The position numbers and the translations under genes were made by a program. From contig NZ_VSRV01000001.1 in the NCBI RefSeq assembly GCF_008122525.1, positions 682,001 through 746,000 on the forward strand: a stretch of 64,000 nt of DNA, written 5' to 3'. Shown piece by piece: positions 43,609-53,135 of the stretch. Position 1 is the stretch's first letter. Every line of letters starts with the position of its first letter. A model generated the notes under the pieces. It was given only the letters and a program-made list of their open reading frames with translations, was not told the origin of the DNA and searched no databases. The DNA is from Marinomonas sp. IMCC 4694. Its GTDB lineage: Bacteria; Pseudomonadota; Gammaproteobacteria; Pseudomonadales; Marinomonadaceae.

Positions 43609-46600
43609 ATGAAACCAACACTTTTTACCCGAGTTTTAGCGGGTATTTTATCAATCACTATGGCGTGCTTGCCCTTACATGGTGTGGCCGCTGATGTGCA
43701 GCGCCAATCCGGCCTAAGCGGACAACAAGAAGGTAAGCAATTGCTGCAAAACTGGACGATGCCCGCACTCAATGGCAATACATTGTCGGTGCCGAATGGC
43801 AGTGGTAATGAGTCCATTAACTTGCAAGAGCTTTTCCCTGGTATGGATCAGGGCTCATTGGATGTCTTAACGGGCGTTTATGGCTCTGATGCCAGTATGA
43901 ATCAATTGGGGACGCAGCGCCAAGAGAGCATGGCATCCGAAAGTGGCGCTACGGGTGAGGCGTTTCGCTCGCTACAGCAAATCAAAGACAGGTCTCGGCC
44001 AGATATGGTCAATGATCCGCTTTGGGCATTAACTGATGCGGTTCAAACTGACCCTAATCTATTGACGCAAAGCTTCCCAGGCTGTGAATCTCAAGGTGAA
44101 GGCAGTCCAAATTACCAGCAATGCGACAGGCTCAATACAGCGGTTAACAGTTGCACTATTACTCACGATTACACGGCTGGCATCATTGAGCATGTTTCAG
44201 GGCCGATGAACCTTCGCTCCTGTGGTGAGGGGTGTCTTGAAGTTTGGATTGGACGAATAGGCGACAACTACTGGAGTGGCCGTTGTAAAGTGTTTGAACA
44301 GGCCATCACACTCAAAGTCGTGAACCCTGATGCGATTACCTCAGCCGTTCTTGAGTACGCCAAATGGGATGACTACATGCAAGTGTGGCTTGGCGATCAG
44401 AAAGTCTGGTCTGGGCCGAACAATAACTTTCCACCAGAAACGGCAGGTCGCTGCGAGCTTAGTACCAGTTGGGAGCGCAATCCAAATACCGATCTCACTG
44501 CCAGGCTAAAAGCGGTAGAACCAGGTTTAGAAGTGCCGGTAAAAATTCGCGTATCGGTTACGGGTAGTGGTGAGGGGTATGCACGCATCAAGGTGCGCTT
44601 TGATCCAACCAAGGTGGTGATGAATGATAGTTGGTCGCCGCAATCCTGTATCGAACAAGCAGCGGATATTCCGACGAAGTTTTCAGACTACAGCATTCAA
44701 TGCACGGATCAGCCGTCTTCAACCAACGGATGTACGGTGGTCAATGGTGTTTCAGTTTGTGAATCCTATTTTGCCCCAAGCCCTGTGGCTGGCATATCGC
44801 CTTTGTGTCGGCGTGTACAAGTCAGTGTGGATGACGAAAGCTATAAGGGAATTGAAAATCAGGCCTGCCAAGTGCTTGAAGCGAACCCTTCCTGTGGCTT
44901 CATGTCGTCAGAATGTGCCGAGACCAATGATAAAGGTGAATGCATTCGTTTTACCGATACCTATGACTGTGGATTGCAAACCAGCGATCCAAAGTGCGTA
45001 GTATCCAATCTTATGCCGAGTAATTTTGAGGCCTGTGAGCCTACTCAGACGATTACGCCATTTACAGAAACCAAGCATGTACCGGATTACCAGGTGTGCG
45101 AGAAGATCAGCACGCTTACTCAGTGTCAGTTAGAGCGACGTGTATCCGCTGAAACCCATCAACAAAGCTTGTCCATTGAGCGCGGTTGCTTTAGCTCTGA
45201 AACGCTCAGCTTTGTTCCACAGCACAGCAGTACTATGCAAACTGGAAACGCGACACTGAGGATTTTTGATAATCAAAATACTGAGATAAAAATCACCGAG
45301 TCGCCATCCAAGGCAAATGGTTGGAAAACGGCACTCTCATTGACGGGCAATAAGGAGACGGTGACTGAGACGAAACCGTCCATTAAGTACCCTGAAATGA
45401 CGTGTCCAAAAGGAACCTTGGTTGGTTCATTGTGTAAAGTCGTCAATGGGTCGATTATTTCGTGGCATGAACCCCGGGAGGTCACTCGTTCTAGATGCGA
45501 GTCCGGCTGGAACAAAGTCGATTTCGATACTTGCAGCCGAGAAGTTCAGAAGTGTTTGGCTCCTGCGAAACTGAGAGCTTCATTGACCTTCTCCGGCAAG
45601 TACTTAGAACAGGACATTGTTCATCAATCAAGTGATCCCGGCATAGACCAATGCTTGATGCAAACAGATCAGTTCACTGCGGTGCAGTGGCAGTGTTTGG
45701 ATACGGGCACAAAACGAATCGACGGGTTAACGGTTGGTAGTGGCGAGTTGGCCAATCTTGGAAGCCTTTATCCGGCGGTAGTTTCGTCTCCTGCTCATTT
45801 AACTAGTCGCGGCAGTTCTGATGGACTGGGGCTCTCATGCTGGAGGGCAAGAGCGACCTACAATGCTTCGACTGCTCATCCAGAGTTCAACATGGGCAGC
45901 TCAGATAGCTGGGTAGATGCCAATGGTAATACACAAACCATCGTCAATAACGGACAAAACACGACCACCAATACGTGTGCCGCGCTAGAGCAAAACCCTG
46001 CCTGCCAGTATGTCAGAACCGAATGCACTGAAGGCGGGGCTGGTCATGAAGGCTTCTGTTATATCCAAAGTTTGGTGTATGACTGCGGACAAAGCGTTGA
46101 AGTGCAAAACGCTCGAATGGAAACTCAATACAACTGTGAGGGGCCAGTTCGCTGTATGGGCACAGATTGTTTAGAGCCAGAGTCAATTAAGCAGGCTAAC
46201 TTTGCAGAAGCCGCTGCGATGCTTAATGCGGCGCAGTTTATGACCAATGATATGTCATGCACGGGAGCTGATGGCCAAGATAACGTCGAGTGTACGGTTT
46301 TTAAAGGTAATGCAGGCCAGTGCAAAAAAGCCGTTGGCGGTATAGTGGATTGCTGTGAAAAGCCAAGTGGCGTGTCGTTATCGGATTACATCACGATGAT
46401 AGTGGCAGTTAACAAGCTTGATACAGCAGTCATGGCCATGAATCCGTCGTCGGCAATCTATGGTTCGTGGAATACGCTGAGGGAACCGATAACGAGTACC
46501 TGGAGTGCGGTTAAAGAGCCTTTTGTGTCTGCATGGGACTCTCTCATGGGGGCTGGGCCATCAACGGCTGCTGGCGCGGGAGCGGAGCAAGCTGCGACAG

Positions 46601-47301
46601 GCTTCATGCAGGTGTTGACCAACAAAACGGCTGAATGGGTAGGCACTACCTTTGGTTCGGGGGCGCAATCGGCACTGTTTAGTAACGTTGGTGGCGCGGT
46701 TGGAGCCGATGGTGTTGTTTCGGGTGGTAACTTCGCGCTGGGTGGCGCTGCTGGCGCGGTTCTGAGTACGGTTATGACGGCCTACATGATTTATTCAGTC
46801 ACCATGATCCTCATTCAGCTTATCTGGAAATGTGAGCAGAGTGAGTTTGAAATGAACGCCAAGCGAGTATTGAAGAGTTGCCACTACGTAGGCTCTTACT
46901 GCAAGTCTAAGTTCTTAGGTGCCTGTGTTGAGAAACGGCAATCATATTGCTGCTTTACTTCGCCGCTTTCACGGATCATTCAGGAACAAGTGCGTCCGCA
47001 ACTTGGTCTTGGCTGGGGCAGTGCCAAGTCACCAAACTGTGAAGGTTTGACCGCGAGTCAGTTAAACCAGGTAGATTGGAGCCAAGTCAATCTGGATGAA
47101 TGGATAGGTATCTTGTCGATCACGGGCAACCTACCTGAAATACCGTCACTGGATCTGGAACGACTCACCGGCTCAGGAAGTACCCTAAACGTGGATGGAA
47201 ACCGTCAGAGTGCCGCAGACAGAGCTATTGAAAGGCTAAACGGAATGGATGCACAGAAACTGCGTCAGGATGCGACGGAAGAAATTTCGGGTAATGACTG
47301 A
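43609..47301 (+). CDS. traN: Mating-pair stabilisation protein TraN
   Basis: 1230 residues with a signal peptide (AGILSITMACLPLHGVAA). It is Cys-rich throughout, with repeated pieces such as ENQACQVLEANPSCGFMSSE and a similar CAALEQNPACQYVRTECTEG later, and a C-terminal region ending in a hydrophobic helix (VLSTVMTAYMIYSVTMILIQ) and further Cys. TraN is an outer-membrane protein that grips the recipient. It is about twice the F protein, as expected for SXT/IncA/C types. The GGGAGG site is 5 bases before the ATG. It ends the operon and marks hotspot HS4. Confidence 0.93.
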   Translation: MKPTLFTRVLAGILSITMACLPLHGVAADVQRQSGLSGQQEGKQLLQNWTMPALNGNTLSVPNGSGNESINLQELFPGMDQGSLDVLTGVYGSDASMNQLGTQRQESMASESGATGEAFRSLQQIKDRSRPDMVNDPLWALTDAVQTDPNLLTQSFPGCESQGEGSPNYQQCDRLNTAVNSCTITHDYTAGIIEHVSGPMNLRSCGEGCLEVWIGRIGDNYWSGRCKVFEQAITLKVVNPDAITSAVLEYAKWDDYMQVWLGDQKVWSGPNNNFPPETAGRCELSTSWERNPNTDLTARLKAVEPGLEVPVKIRVSVTGSGEGYARIKVRFDPTKVVMNDSWSPQSCIEQAADIPTKFSDYSIQCTDQPSSTNGCTVVNGVSVCESYFAPSPVAGISPLCRRVQVSVDDESYKGIENQACQVLEANPSCGFMSSECAETNDKGECIRFTDTYDCGLQTSDPKCVVSNLMPSNFEACEPTQTITPFTETKHVPDYQVCEKISTLTQCQLERRVSAETHQQSLSIERGCFSSETLSFVPQHSSTMQTGNATLRIFDNQNTEIKITESPSKANGWKTALSLTGNKETVTETKPSIKYPEMTCPKGTLVGSLCKVVNGSIISWHEPREVTRSRCESGWNKVDFDTCSREVQKCLAPAKLRASLTFSGKYLEQDIVHQSSDPGIDQCLMQTDQFTAVQWQCLDTGTKRIDGLTVGSGELANLGSLYPAVVSSPAHLTSRGSSDGLGLSCWRARATYNASTAHPEFNMGSSDSWVDANGNTQTIVNNGQNTTTNTCAALEQNPACQYVRTECTEGGAGHEGFCYIQSLVYDCGQSVEVQNARMETQYNCEGPVRCMGTDCLEPESIKQANFAEAAAMLNAAQFMTNDMSCTGADGQDNVECTVFKGNAGQCKKAVGGIVDCCEKPSGVSLSDYITMIVAVNKLDTAVMAMNPSSAIYGSWNTLREPITSTWSAVKEPFVSAWDSLMGAGPSTAAGAGAEQAATGFMQVLTNKTAEWVGTTFGSGAQSALFSNVGGAVGADGVVSGGNFALGGAAGAVLSTVMTAYMIYSVTMILIQLIWKCEQSEFEMNAKRVLKSCHYVGSYCKSKFLGACVEKRQSYCCFTSPLSRIIQEQVRPQLGLGWGSAKSPNCEGLTASQLNQVDWSQVNLDEWIGILSITGNLPEIPSLDLERLTGSGSTLNVDGNRQSAADRAIERLNGMDAQKLRQDATEEISGND

Positions 47302-47328
47302 TAGTGTTTTTAGAGGTCGAACCTATAA

Positions 47329-47387
47329 AGTTCCGTAATGGTTACTTAAATAAGCTTTTTCTGCTTTAAGGTAACCATTATGGAACT
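47329..47387 (+). terminator. Long hairpin after traN
   Basis: AGTTCCGTAATGGTTAC (47329-47345) pairs over 17 bases, with one G-U, with GTAACCATTATGGAACT (47371-47387); the inner CTTAAA/TTTAAG extends it. No clear T-run follows, so it may be a terminator of the 3'-processing kind or a remnant of a mobile repeat. Bases 47388-47644 hold no gene. Confidence 0.5.
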
Positions 47388-47644
47388 CTGTGATTTCTGC
47401 TCGTTTATGCTTCAGCTAACGCGTTTCTGCACCTTTCCGATTTACGAACCAGCTAGGCATAGCTTTTCTCATGGATGCAAGGGTACGGCTCCACCTCTTT
47501 TGCCATAACGATCATTGATAACTAAATCATAGAAATCTGTCCGAAGGTACAGCTATATCTGGTTAACAATTTCCTATATATAATCAAGAACACACATAGT
47601 AGATCATATACAATAAAAAGATTCTAATTATAGGTGGGTATGTC

Positions 47645-49990
47645 GTGCTAGAGAGAATTCAAATGATCGACAATGTTGGCAACTATTGTCGAGCGACATC
47701 TGGACAAATTCAGTTTTCTGATGTCAACGTCATTTACGGAGAAAATAGAAATGGAAAGAGCACCCTGTGTGACATTTTCTATTCACTTTCGTTGAATGAG
47801 CCACAACTCATACTCGATAGAAAGTCGATCATTCCTAATCAACCACCTGAACAGATACAACAAAGAGTGGAGCTAAAGTTCAATGGTCAAAGACAGGCTG
47901 TAAGGTTTTCAAACTCAGTGTGGGACTCTCAAGTTCCTGAAAATTCGAAACTCTACATTTTTGACCAAGGCTTCATTCATCGAAATGTTATGACTGGAGC
48001 AACATACAATCGTGAAAACTCCACCAATATGTCAGGCTTCATCCTAGGAGAAAATGCTGCACAGTTTGAAGCTCTCGAAGCCAGAAACCAGAAACTAAGA
48101 GCTGACAGAAGAACACTAGCGGATTACCAAACGCAGTTAGAAGCCCATGAGATAGGTGACTTCGATATATTTATATCTTTGTCCAAACCGACTAGGACGC
48201 TCCATGAACTTGATACTGAGATTCAGGCATCAAAAGATGTGCAGCAAGCAATAACAACTCAAATTGCAAATATTACTCAAATCACTCAAAGAGCTAACCT
48301 TGAGAGCATCGCGAATCAACAATTTATCGATGATAAAACACAAAAAATAAATAATTGCTTAGCATTATCGATGGAAAATATTCACGAAGCATCGAAGGAA
48401 ATAGTTACGGCTCACAAGGCTCATGTTACGAATAACGAATCTTTCGATGGATGGGCAGCAAAAGGGTTGACTCACTTAGATGAAGACTGCCCATTCTGTG
48501 GTCAATTTTTAAGTTATGATGCACAGAGCCTAATCGAAAGCTACAGAACAGCTTTTAATGACGCATTCCAACGATTTGTTACCACCACAAAAGCAACGGT
48601 TGCACGGCTGCAAGGAGAGTCTCTGTTCAATGTATCTTTAGATACCCTTGCTCAAAAGCATGAGCGTAATCTAGCAACACTAGATAGCTACACTGAGGAC
48701 TCTGTAAATGACCAACTGGAAGAGCGTGGATATGCACATCAACTGCGCGAAAAATATGAGCACATCCAACAATCCCTACAAGAAGCAAATGAATCATTGG
48801 CCGAAACAGCCGACATCGTTCGGACAGTGCTAATTGAAAAACATGATGCTCCTTACAATCCCATTGCTCCAATTGACTTTAGTGTACTCCATTCGAAACT
48901 GCTGAGATTCAATGCCTGCCTTGTGGAATACACTGCTTTGGCAACGGCCGCAAACGAAGTTCTTATAGGGTTTAAAGAAGCTCAGGATGTCACAGCGCTT
49001 CTGAATAGAAAAAGACAAGAAGCGCAAAACGAACTTGAAATAACGAAGCAGCGCAAAAGACTCCATCTAGATGCGGATTGCACTCGATATATTGAACTGA
49101 AGACTCAAGTTGAAGCTGAAAAAGTACAATATGACGCAGACAAGGTCGATTTAGAACAAACTCAAGAGGATTTTTTAGATACATATTTCAACGAGATTAA
49201 TACTCTATTTAGGGCTGTTGGTTCCTCCGATTTTAATATTTCCCGAAAAGTGAATCGTGGTGGAACAAGAACCGTTTATGACTTAGAAGTCAGATTTAAA
49301 GGGCAATTGATCAACAACTCTAAATTGCACTGCCTGTTTAGTGAGTCAGACAGGAGAGCCTTGGCTTTATGTATTTTCTTAGCGAAAATTCATCAGCTTT
49401 CAGATGAAGAAAAAGGCAAAGCAATTTTGGTGATGGATGATCCTGTCACTAGCTTTGATAATGAGCGAATCTCAAACATTCTACGTATTCTTTTTGGACT
49501 TAAACCATTAATCAAACAAATGATCATCACCACTCACTACAAGGGGATGGCATCGGCAGTAATGAAAAAGTTTAATGATGCGCAAGCCTTGAAGATTATT
49601 CAAACAGCTCAAGGTTCTAGCTTTTTTCAGACATCAAAAGCTGAGATGACTGCGACAGCTCATGACGAACGGTATATGGAGATTATGGACTTTGTGAACC
49701 GACATACGCAGGACAATAAAATCACAAAACTCCGCCCTTTCATTGAGGATGAGATGAGGCAAAGATATAGGTTGCCACTTATGGCTCTAAATCTAACAGA
49801 AAATGATACGTTCAATGATTGTATTGAGGCTCTGAGAGAAAATGGCCATATTGAGGCATCTGTAGCTACATCTCTACATGATTATAGAACAACCCTGAAC
49901 CTACCTGCACATGAGTTAGACCAATGGACTCTTGATGACTCTAGATCGTATGCTGAAGGAATGATGAATTTCATATATCACGACTTATGA
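47645..49990 (+). CDS. RloC-like SMC-type ATPase with zinc hook (HS4 cargo)
   Basis: 781 residues. A split ABC ATPase: Walker A VNVIYGENRNGKSTLCDIFY near residue 40 and a C-terminal Walker B KAILVMDDPVTSFDNERISN near 595, joined by long coiled coils that turn at a CPFCGQ zinc hook (about 281-286). This is the AAA_13/RloC layout, a family linked to phage defence through tRNA anticodon cleavage; but a convincing anticodon-nuclease triad is not visible in the C-terminus, so the effector activity is open. GTG 47645 follows GGTGGG; ATG 47663 is possible. The gene is AT-rich and stands alone with its own upstream region. Confidence 0.8.
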   Translation: MLERIQMIDNVGNYCRATSGQIQFSDVNVIYGENRNGKSTLCDIFYSLSLNEPQLILDRKSIIPNQPPEQIQQRVELKFNGQRQAVRFSNSVWDSQVPENSKLYIFDQGFIHRNVMTGATYNRENSTNMSGFILGENAAQFEALEARNQKLRADRRTLADYQTQLEAHEIGDFDIFISLSKPTRTLHELDTEIQASKDVQQAITTQIANITQITQRANLESIANQQFIDDKTQKINNCLALSMENIHEASKEIVTAHKAHVTNNESFDGWAAKGLTHLDEDCPFCGQFLSYDAQSLIESYRTAFNDAFQRFVTTTKATVARLQGESLFNVSLDTLAQKHERNLATLDSYTEDSVNDQLEERGYAHQLREKYEHIQQSLQEANESLAETADIVRTVLIEKHDAPYNPIAPIDFSVLHSKLLRFNACLVEYTALATAANEVLIGFKEAQDVTALLNRKRQEAQNELEITKQRKRLHLDADCTRYIELKTQVEAEKVQYDADKVDLEQTQEDFLDTYFNEINTLFRAVGSSDFNISRKVNRGGTRTVYDLEVRFKGQLINNSKLHCLFSESDRRALALCIFLAKIHQLSDEEKGKAILVMDDPVTSFDNERISNILRILFGLKPLIKQMIITTHYKGMASAVMKKFNDAQALKIIQTAQGSSFFQTSKAEMTATAHDERYMEIMDFVNRHTQDNKITKLRPFIEDEMRQRYRLPLMALNLTENDTFNDCIEALRENGHIEASVATSLHDYRTTLNLPAHELDQWTLDDSRSYAEGMMNFIYHDL

Positions 49991-50271
49991 CTTGAACGAT
50001 AAACCATGTGATCTGGTCTGTATTCTGCAATCAAGGCCCGACTATAGATTTCCTCATCCATACCCGATGATGAACACGAGGTTGTCTTGTTACATTTCTG
50101 ACCAGAAGCGCGTGTTACAACGATCGTTAATAAAACCCACTGAAATCTGTTGCTTCGGAATGATAATCCGATTCTCGATTAATGCTTTATGTGTAGATGT
50201 TATAAGGCACACATATGCGTCGTCTTTTGATAGCCCCTTCGAGAGGGGCTGTGTGATGGGAGCCTAGCTGG

Positions 50272-50874
50272 CTAGTTGGCGGGGGTATCTGTTTCCTCTT
50301 CAGTGATATCGTCATCGGTTGAAGGCGCCGCTTGTTCAACTTCTGCTTCTTTACCCTTCGCTTGAGCTGATTTTCGAGCTCGAATTTCGATATCAATAAT
50401 GCGTCGAGCCAGTTTGATGATGCGCTGTTGCCATGCGTAGTTACCATCAACACGTTGCTTGTTGCTAAGCACGCTAGACAACCAGAGTGTGTCCATTGAG
50501 ATCATCAACGCATCGAGTTTGCGCACTAAGCCAACAAACTGGCCAACTTGGGGCGAACTTATTTTTGCGTTGAAGGATATCGGGTCGGTGTAGTCAGGTA
50601 CTTCATCGATGCCGTTGGACTCCATCAGTTTGTCCAAACGAGCTTGTTCGCTGTCTACCGCCTTAGCGCAATCTTCGATCAACTGGCTAATGATCTGTTC
50701 CACTTCATCAATTTCGTTCTCATCGCCAATGATGCGCAGGATGACATCGATTCCGTAAAGCGCACTGACCGTGCGCCTAAAAACACGGTCAACGACACGT
50801 TGCGCCTGTAAGCTGTTAATTGTGAATGATTGTTCAAAGATGGGTTTTGAGTAATTGGGTTTTGCTTGGGCCAT
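50272..50874 (-). CDS. DUF1845-type ICE protein, possible regulator
   Basis: 200 residues, mostly helical, with an acidic tail (TDDDITEEETDTPAN). The opening (SFTINSLQAQRVVDRVFRRT) could be a short strand plus helices as in ribbon-helix-helix proteins. By position (after traN and HS4, facing away from the ssb-bet-exo block) it matches the DUF1845 genes of SXT/R391 and IncA/C elements; an IncC member, AcaB, acts as a transcription factor for transfer. Whether this one does is inference. An AGGAG site precedes the ATG by 8 bases. Confidence 0.7.
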   Translation of the reverse strand: MAQAKPNYSKPIFEQSFTINSLQAQRVVDRVFRRTVSALYGIDVILRIIGDENEIDEVEQIISQLIEDCAKAVDSEQARLDKLMESNGIDEVPDYTDPISFNAKISSPQVGQFVGLVRKLDALMISMDTLWLSSVLSNKQRVDGNYAWQQRIIKLARRIIDIEIRARKSAQAKGKEAEVEQAAPSTDDDITEEETDTPAN

Positions 50875-51240
50875 AAGTTTGCTCCTGATATGACAATAAT
50901 CAGTCCCTAGCCTAATCCTCTGTGAGGTAATGGCCTTTCAGCTAGGTGGAAGAATTGAGCATCTTTCTAACTATCCTGTCTGGATAAGACGGTTACACTG
51001 ACTATCAAATATTGCTGATCTGTTTCAGTGATATCTGCGCCTAAGAGCATGAGCTCAAAGGAAGCCCGCCGCTGAGTATTCTCAGTGGTACTAAGAGGTA
51101 GCTAGCCTCCCTAAACAAATAGCCTGCATGTTTTTACATGCTCAACCATGCGTTCCTTACGGTTCGCCTTTTCACCACCCAACTGGGGGAGTTTTCCCCA
51201 GTTGGGGGTGACTCCTTCAAAACCCAATTAAGGAGTCACC
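50875..51240 (+). promoter_or_regulatory. Divergent control region and two-hairpin leader of the recombination block
   Basis: This 366-base gap separates the leftward DUF1845 gene from the rightward block. Hairpin A is CCCAACTGGGG (51178-51188) with CCCCAGTTGGG (51196-51206), perfect. Hairpin B is GGTGACTCCTT (51207-51217) with AAGGAGTCACC (51230-51240), also perfect, and hides the AGGAG ribosome site directly before ATG 51242. Smaller stems occur near 51062-51090 (CCGCTGAG/CTCAGTGG) and 51125-51145 (GCATG/CATGC). No promoter was assigned. Confidence 0.7.
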
Positions 51241-51241
51241 A

Positions 51242-51568
51242 ATGGAATATATCTTCGGATTTATTATCCAAATCGCAGGCATTATGTTGCTTGCAAAACT
51301 GAGCTGGTCGCTTTTGCGATTGCTTGCTCGTCAAAGCGTGCGCCCGTTTCGATTTGGACTTACACAAATCAAGCGATTGCTCACACCAACACCAAAGCGT
51401 CGTCCAATGGCAGTGCCTAAAGCTCCTGGTATGCCCCGTTTGACATCTGCGTTTTACAAAGAGCCACATCAGTACGACATGGCTTTACTCGAAATACCAA
51501 CCTATCTGCGCCGTCAGTCTTCTTTGCCCAGCCGGGCAGAAACGACTGTGTGCACAGAGTTCAACTAA
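51242..51568 (+). CDS. Small membrane-anchored hypothetical protein
   Basis: 108 residues. One N-terminal membrane helix (IFGFIIQIAGIMLLAKLSWS) is followed by a very basic stretch (ARQSVRPFRFGLTQIKRLLT and PTPKRRPMAVPKAP) and a polar C-terminus. No family is recognised. It is the first gene of the rightward recombination and maintenance block and ends 15 bases before ssb. The basic stretch next to the membrane could contact DNA or the membrane surface. Its ribosome site is buried in a perfect 11-bp hairpin. Confidence 0.65.
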   Translation: MEYIFGFIIQIAGIMLLAKLSWSLLRLLARQSVRPFRFGLTQIKRLLTPTPKRRPMAVPKAPGMPRLTSAFYKEPHQYDMALLEIPTYLRRQSSLPSRAETTVCTEFN

Positions 51569-51583
51569 GACGAGGAGAACATC

Positions 51584-52003
51584 ATGAAAAACCAAGTAAC
51601 ACTCATAGGCTACGTTGGCTCTGAGCCAGAGACGCGAGCCTATCCATCAGGTGATTTGGTGACCAGCATTTCACTGGCCACTTCTGAGAAATGGCGCGAC
51701 CGTCAATCCAATGAGCTCAAAGAGCATACGGAATGGCATCGGGTCGTTTTTCGAGATCGTGGTGGATTTAAGTTAGGGCTAAGAGCAAAAGATTTAATCC
51801 AAAAAGGAGCGAAGCTTTTTGTTCAAGGGCCTCAGCGCACGCGTTCATGGGAGAAAGATGGCATTAAGCATCGATTGACCGAAGTGGACGCGGACGAGTT
51901 TCTGCTTCTTGATAGTGTGAACAAAGCATCTGAGCCATCACCGGCGGATGATGCGAGCTCCCAAGCTAATTGGGCACAAACTTATCCTGAACCAGATTTT
52001 TAA
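51584..52003 (+). CDS. ssb: Single-stranded DNA-binding protein
   Basis: 139 residues. The OB-fold is clear (MKNQVTLIGYVGSEPETRAY, then TSISLATSEKWRD and EWHRVVFRDRGG). The C-terminal tail is short and ends TYPEPDF, an acidic-hydrophobic end in the style of the DDDIPF tail that recruits partners, but less acidic. It coats single strands during transfer and Bet/Exo recombination, encoded next. Good GAGGAG ribosome site; this is one of the few starts in the block without the two-hairpin leader. Confidence 0.93.
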   Translation: MKNQVTLIGYVGSEPETRAYPSGDLVTSISLATSEKWRDRQSNELKEHTEWHRVVFRDRGGFKLGLRAKDLIQKGAKLFVQGPQRTRSWEKDGIKHRLTEVDADEFLLLDSVNKASEPSPADDASSQANWAQTYPEPDF

Positions 52004-52022
52004 CCGAGCAAAAACGCTTTAA

Positions 52023-52078
52023 CCCAGCCGGGAGTACTTTCCCGTCAGGGGCAGACTCCCACTTTGATCGTCGGAGTC
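52023..52078 (+). promoter_or_regulatory. Two-hairpin leader of bet
   Basis: Hairpin A (52023-52050): CCC...CGGGA with TCCCG...GGG. Hairpin B (52054-52078): GACTCC with GGAGTC, hiding the GGAG ribosome site 4 bases before ATG 52083. Confidence 0.65.
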
Positions 52079-52082
52079 CATA

Positions 52083-52901
52083 ATGGAAAAACCAAAGCTA
52101 ATCCAACGCTTTGCTGAGCGCTTTAGTGTCGATCCAAACAAATTGTTCGATACCCTAAAAGCAACAGCATTCAAGCAACGTGACGGTAGTGCACCGACCA
52201 ATGAGCAGATGATGGCGCTCTTGGTGGTTGCAGATCAGTACGGCTTGAACCCTTTCACCAAAGAGATTTTTGCGTTCCCTGATAAGCAAGCTGGAATTAT
52301 TCCAGTGGTAGGTGTCGATGGATGGTCTCGCATCATCAATCAACACGACCAGTTTGATGGCATGGAATTTAAGACTTCAGAAAACAAAGTCTCACTGGAT
52401 GGCGCGAAAGAATGCCCTGAATGGATGGAATGCATCATCTATCGGCGCGACCGTTCGCACCCAGTCAAAATCACTGAGTATCTGGATGAAGTCTATCGAC
52501 CGCCTTTTGAAGGTAACGGCAAAAATGGCCCTTACCGTGTAGATGGTCCATGGCAGACGCACACTAAGCGAATGCTAAGACATAAATCCATGATCCAGTG
52601 TTCCCGCATTGCGTTTGGCTTTGTGGGAATTTTCGATCAAGACGAAGCTGAGCGAATTATCGAAGGCCAAGCAACACACGTTGTTGAGCCATCAGTGATT
52701 CCACCCGAGCAAGTTGATGATCGAACCCGAGGGCTTGTTTACAAGCTTATCGAGCGGGCAGAAGCTTCAAACGCTTGGAATAGTGCATTGGAATATGCCA
52801 ATGAACATTTTCAGGGTGTTGAACTGACGTTTGCGAAACAAGAAATATTTAATGCACAGCAACAAGCAGCCAAAGCGCTCACACAGCCTTTAGCTTCTTA
52901 G
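52083..52901 (+). CDS. bet: RecT/Bet-family single-strand annealing protein
   Basis: 272 residues of the lambda Bet/RecT family: LLVVADQYGLNPFTKEIFAF, then GIIPVVGVDGWSRIINQHDQ, then WQTHTKRMLRHKSMIQCSRI are all characteristic. Bet anneals complementary single strands during homologous recombination; in SXT/R391 it pairs with a YqaJ/lambda-type exonuclease and makes mosaic elements by recombining co-resident ICEs. The exonuclease gene lies 286 bases on, with a 47-codon ORF between. The C-terminus (AKALTQPLAS) is unremarkable. Confidence 0.95.
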   Translation: MEKPKLIQRFAERFSVDPNKLFDTLKATAFKQRDGSAPTNEQMMALLVVADQYGLNPFTKEIFAFPDKQAGIIPVVGVDGWSRIINQHDQFDGMEFKTSENKVSLDGAKECPEWMECIIYRRDRSHPVKITEYLDEVYRPPFEGNGKNGPYRVDGPWQTHTKRMLRHKSMIQCSRIAFGFVGIFDQDEAERIIEGQATHVVEPSVIPPEQVDDRTRGLVYKLIERAEASNAWNSALEYANEHFQGVELTFAKQEIFNAQQQAAKALTQPLAS

Positions 52902-52923
52902 CGCCACGCATTCATTTTACGAA

Positions 52924-52983
52924 CCCTGGCGGGATTATTCTCCCGTCAGGGGGAAGGTCTCGTCTTTTTTTTGGAGATCTTCC
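52924..52983 (+). promoter_or_regulatory. Two-hairpin leader of the 47-residue ORF
   Basis: Hairpin A (52924-52951): CCCTGGCGGGA with TCCCGTCAGGG, one G-U. Hairpin B (52952-52983): GGAAGGTCTC with GAGATCTTCC, one G-U, a T-rich loop, and the GGAG site in the 3' arm that runs right up to the ATG. Confidence 0.7.
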
Positions 52984-53127
52984 ATGACTAAATCAGCCTC
53001 ACTTTTTCGCTTGGTATTGGTTGTTGCCCTTGTCGTAGGTTCGATTCAAGCCGGTAAAGCGGCAATTGATTCGGTTCAAGCAAGTGTTGTTCAGCACCAA
53101 ACAGCGTTAGCACAAGCTGCAAAGTAA
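52984..53127 (+). CDS. Small 47-residue secreted or membrane protein
   Basis: The frame ATG 52984 to TAA 53127 reads MTKSASLFRLVLVVALVVGS and continues IQAGKAAIDSVQASVVQQHQ. It has a basic start, one hydrophobic helix and a polar tail, like a small membrane peptide or cleavable signal peptide. No family recognised. It is credible because it has its own two-hairpin leader exactly like the neighbouring genes and sits in a gap between bet and exo. A role in the recombination block is unknown. Confidence 0.65.
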   Translation: MTKSASLFRLVLVVALVVGSIQAGKAAIDSVQASVVQHQTALAQAAK

Positions 53128-53135
53128 CCACTTAA

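Noticed and set aside
49670..49720. RYMEIMDFVNRH in the RloC-like protein as an anticodon-nuclease triad
   Set aside because: The spacing R-x2-E-x7-H does not fit the PrrC/RloC arrangement as I know it, so it was not used as evidence.
50232..50250. AGCCCC/GGGGCT hairpin downstream of the DUF1845 gene as a terminator
   Set aside because: No T-run follows it on the strand of that gene.
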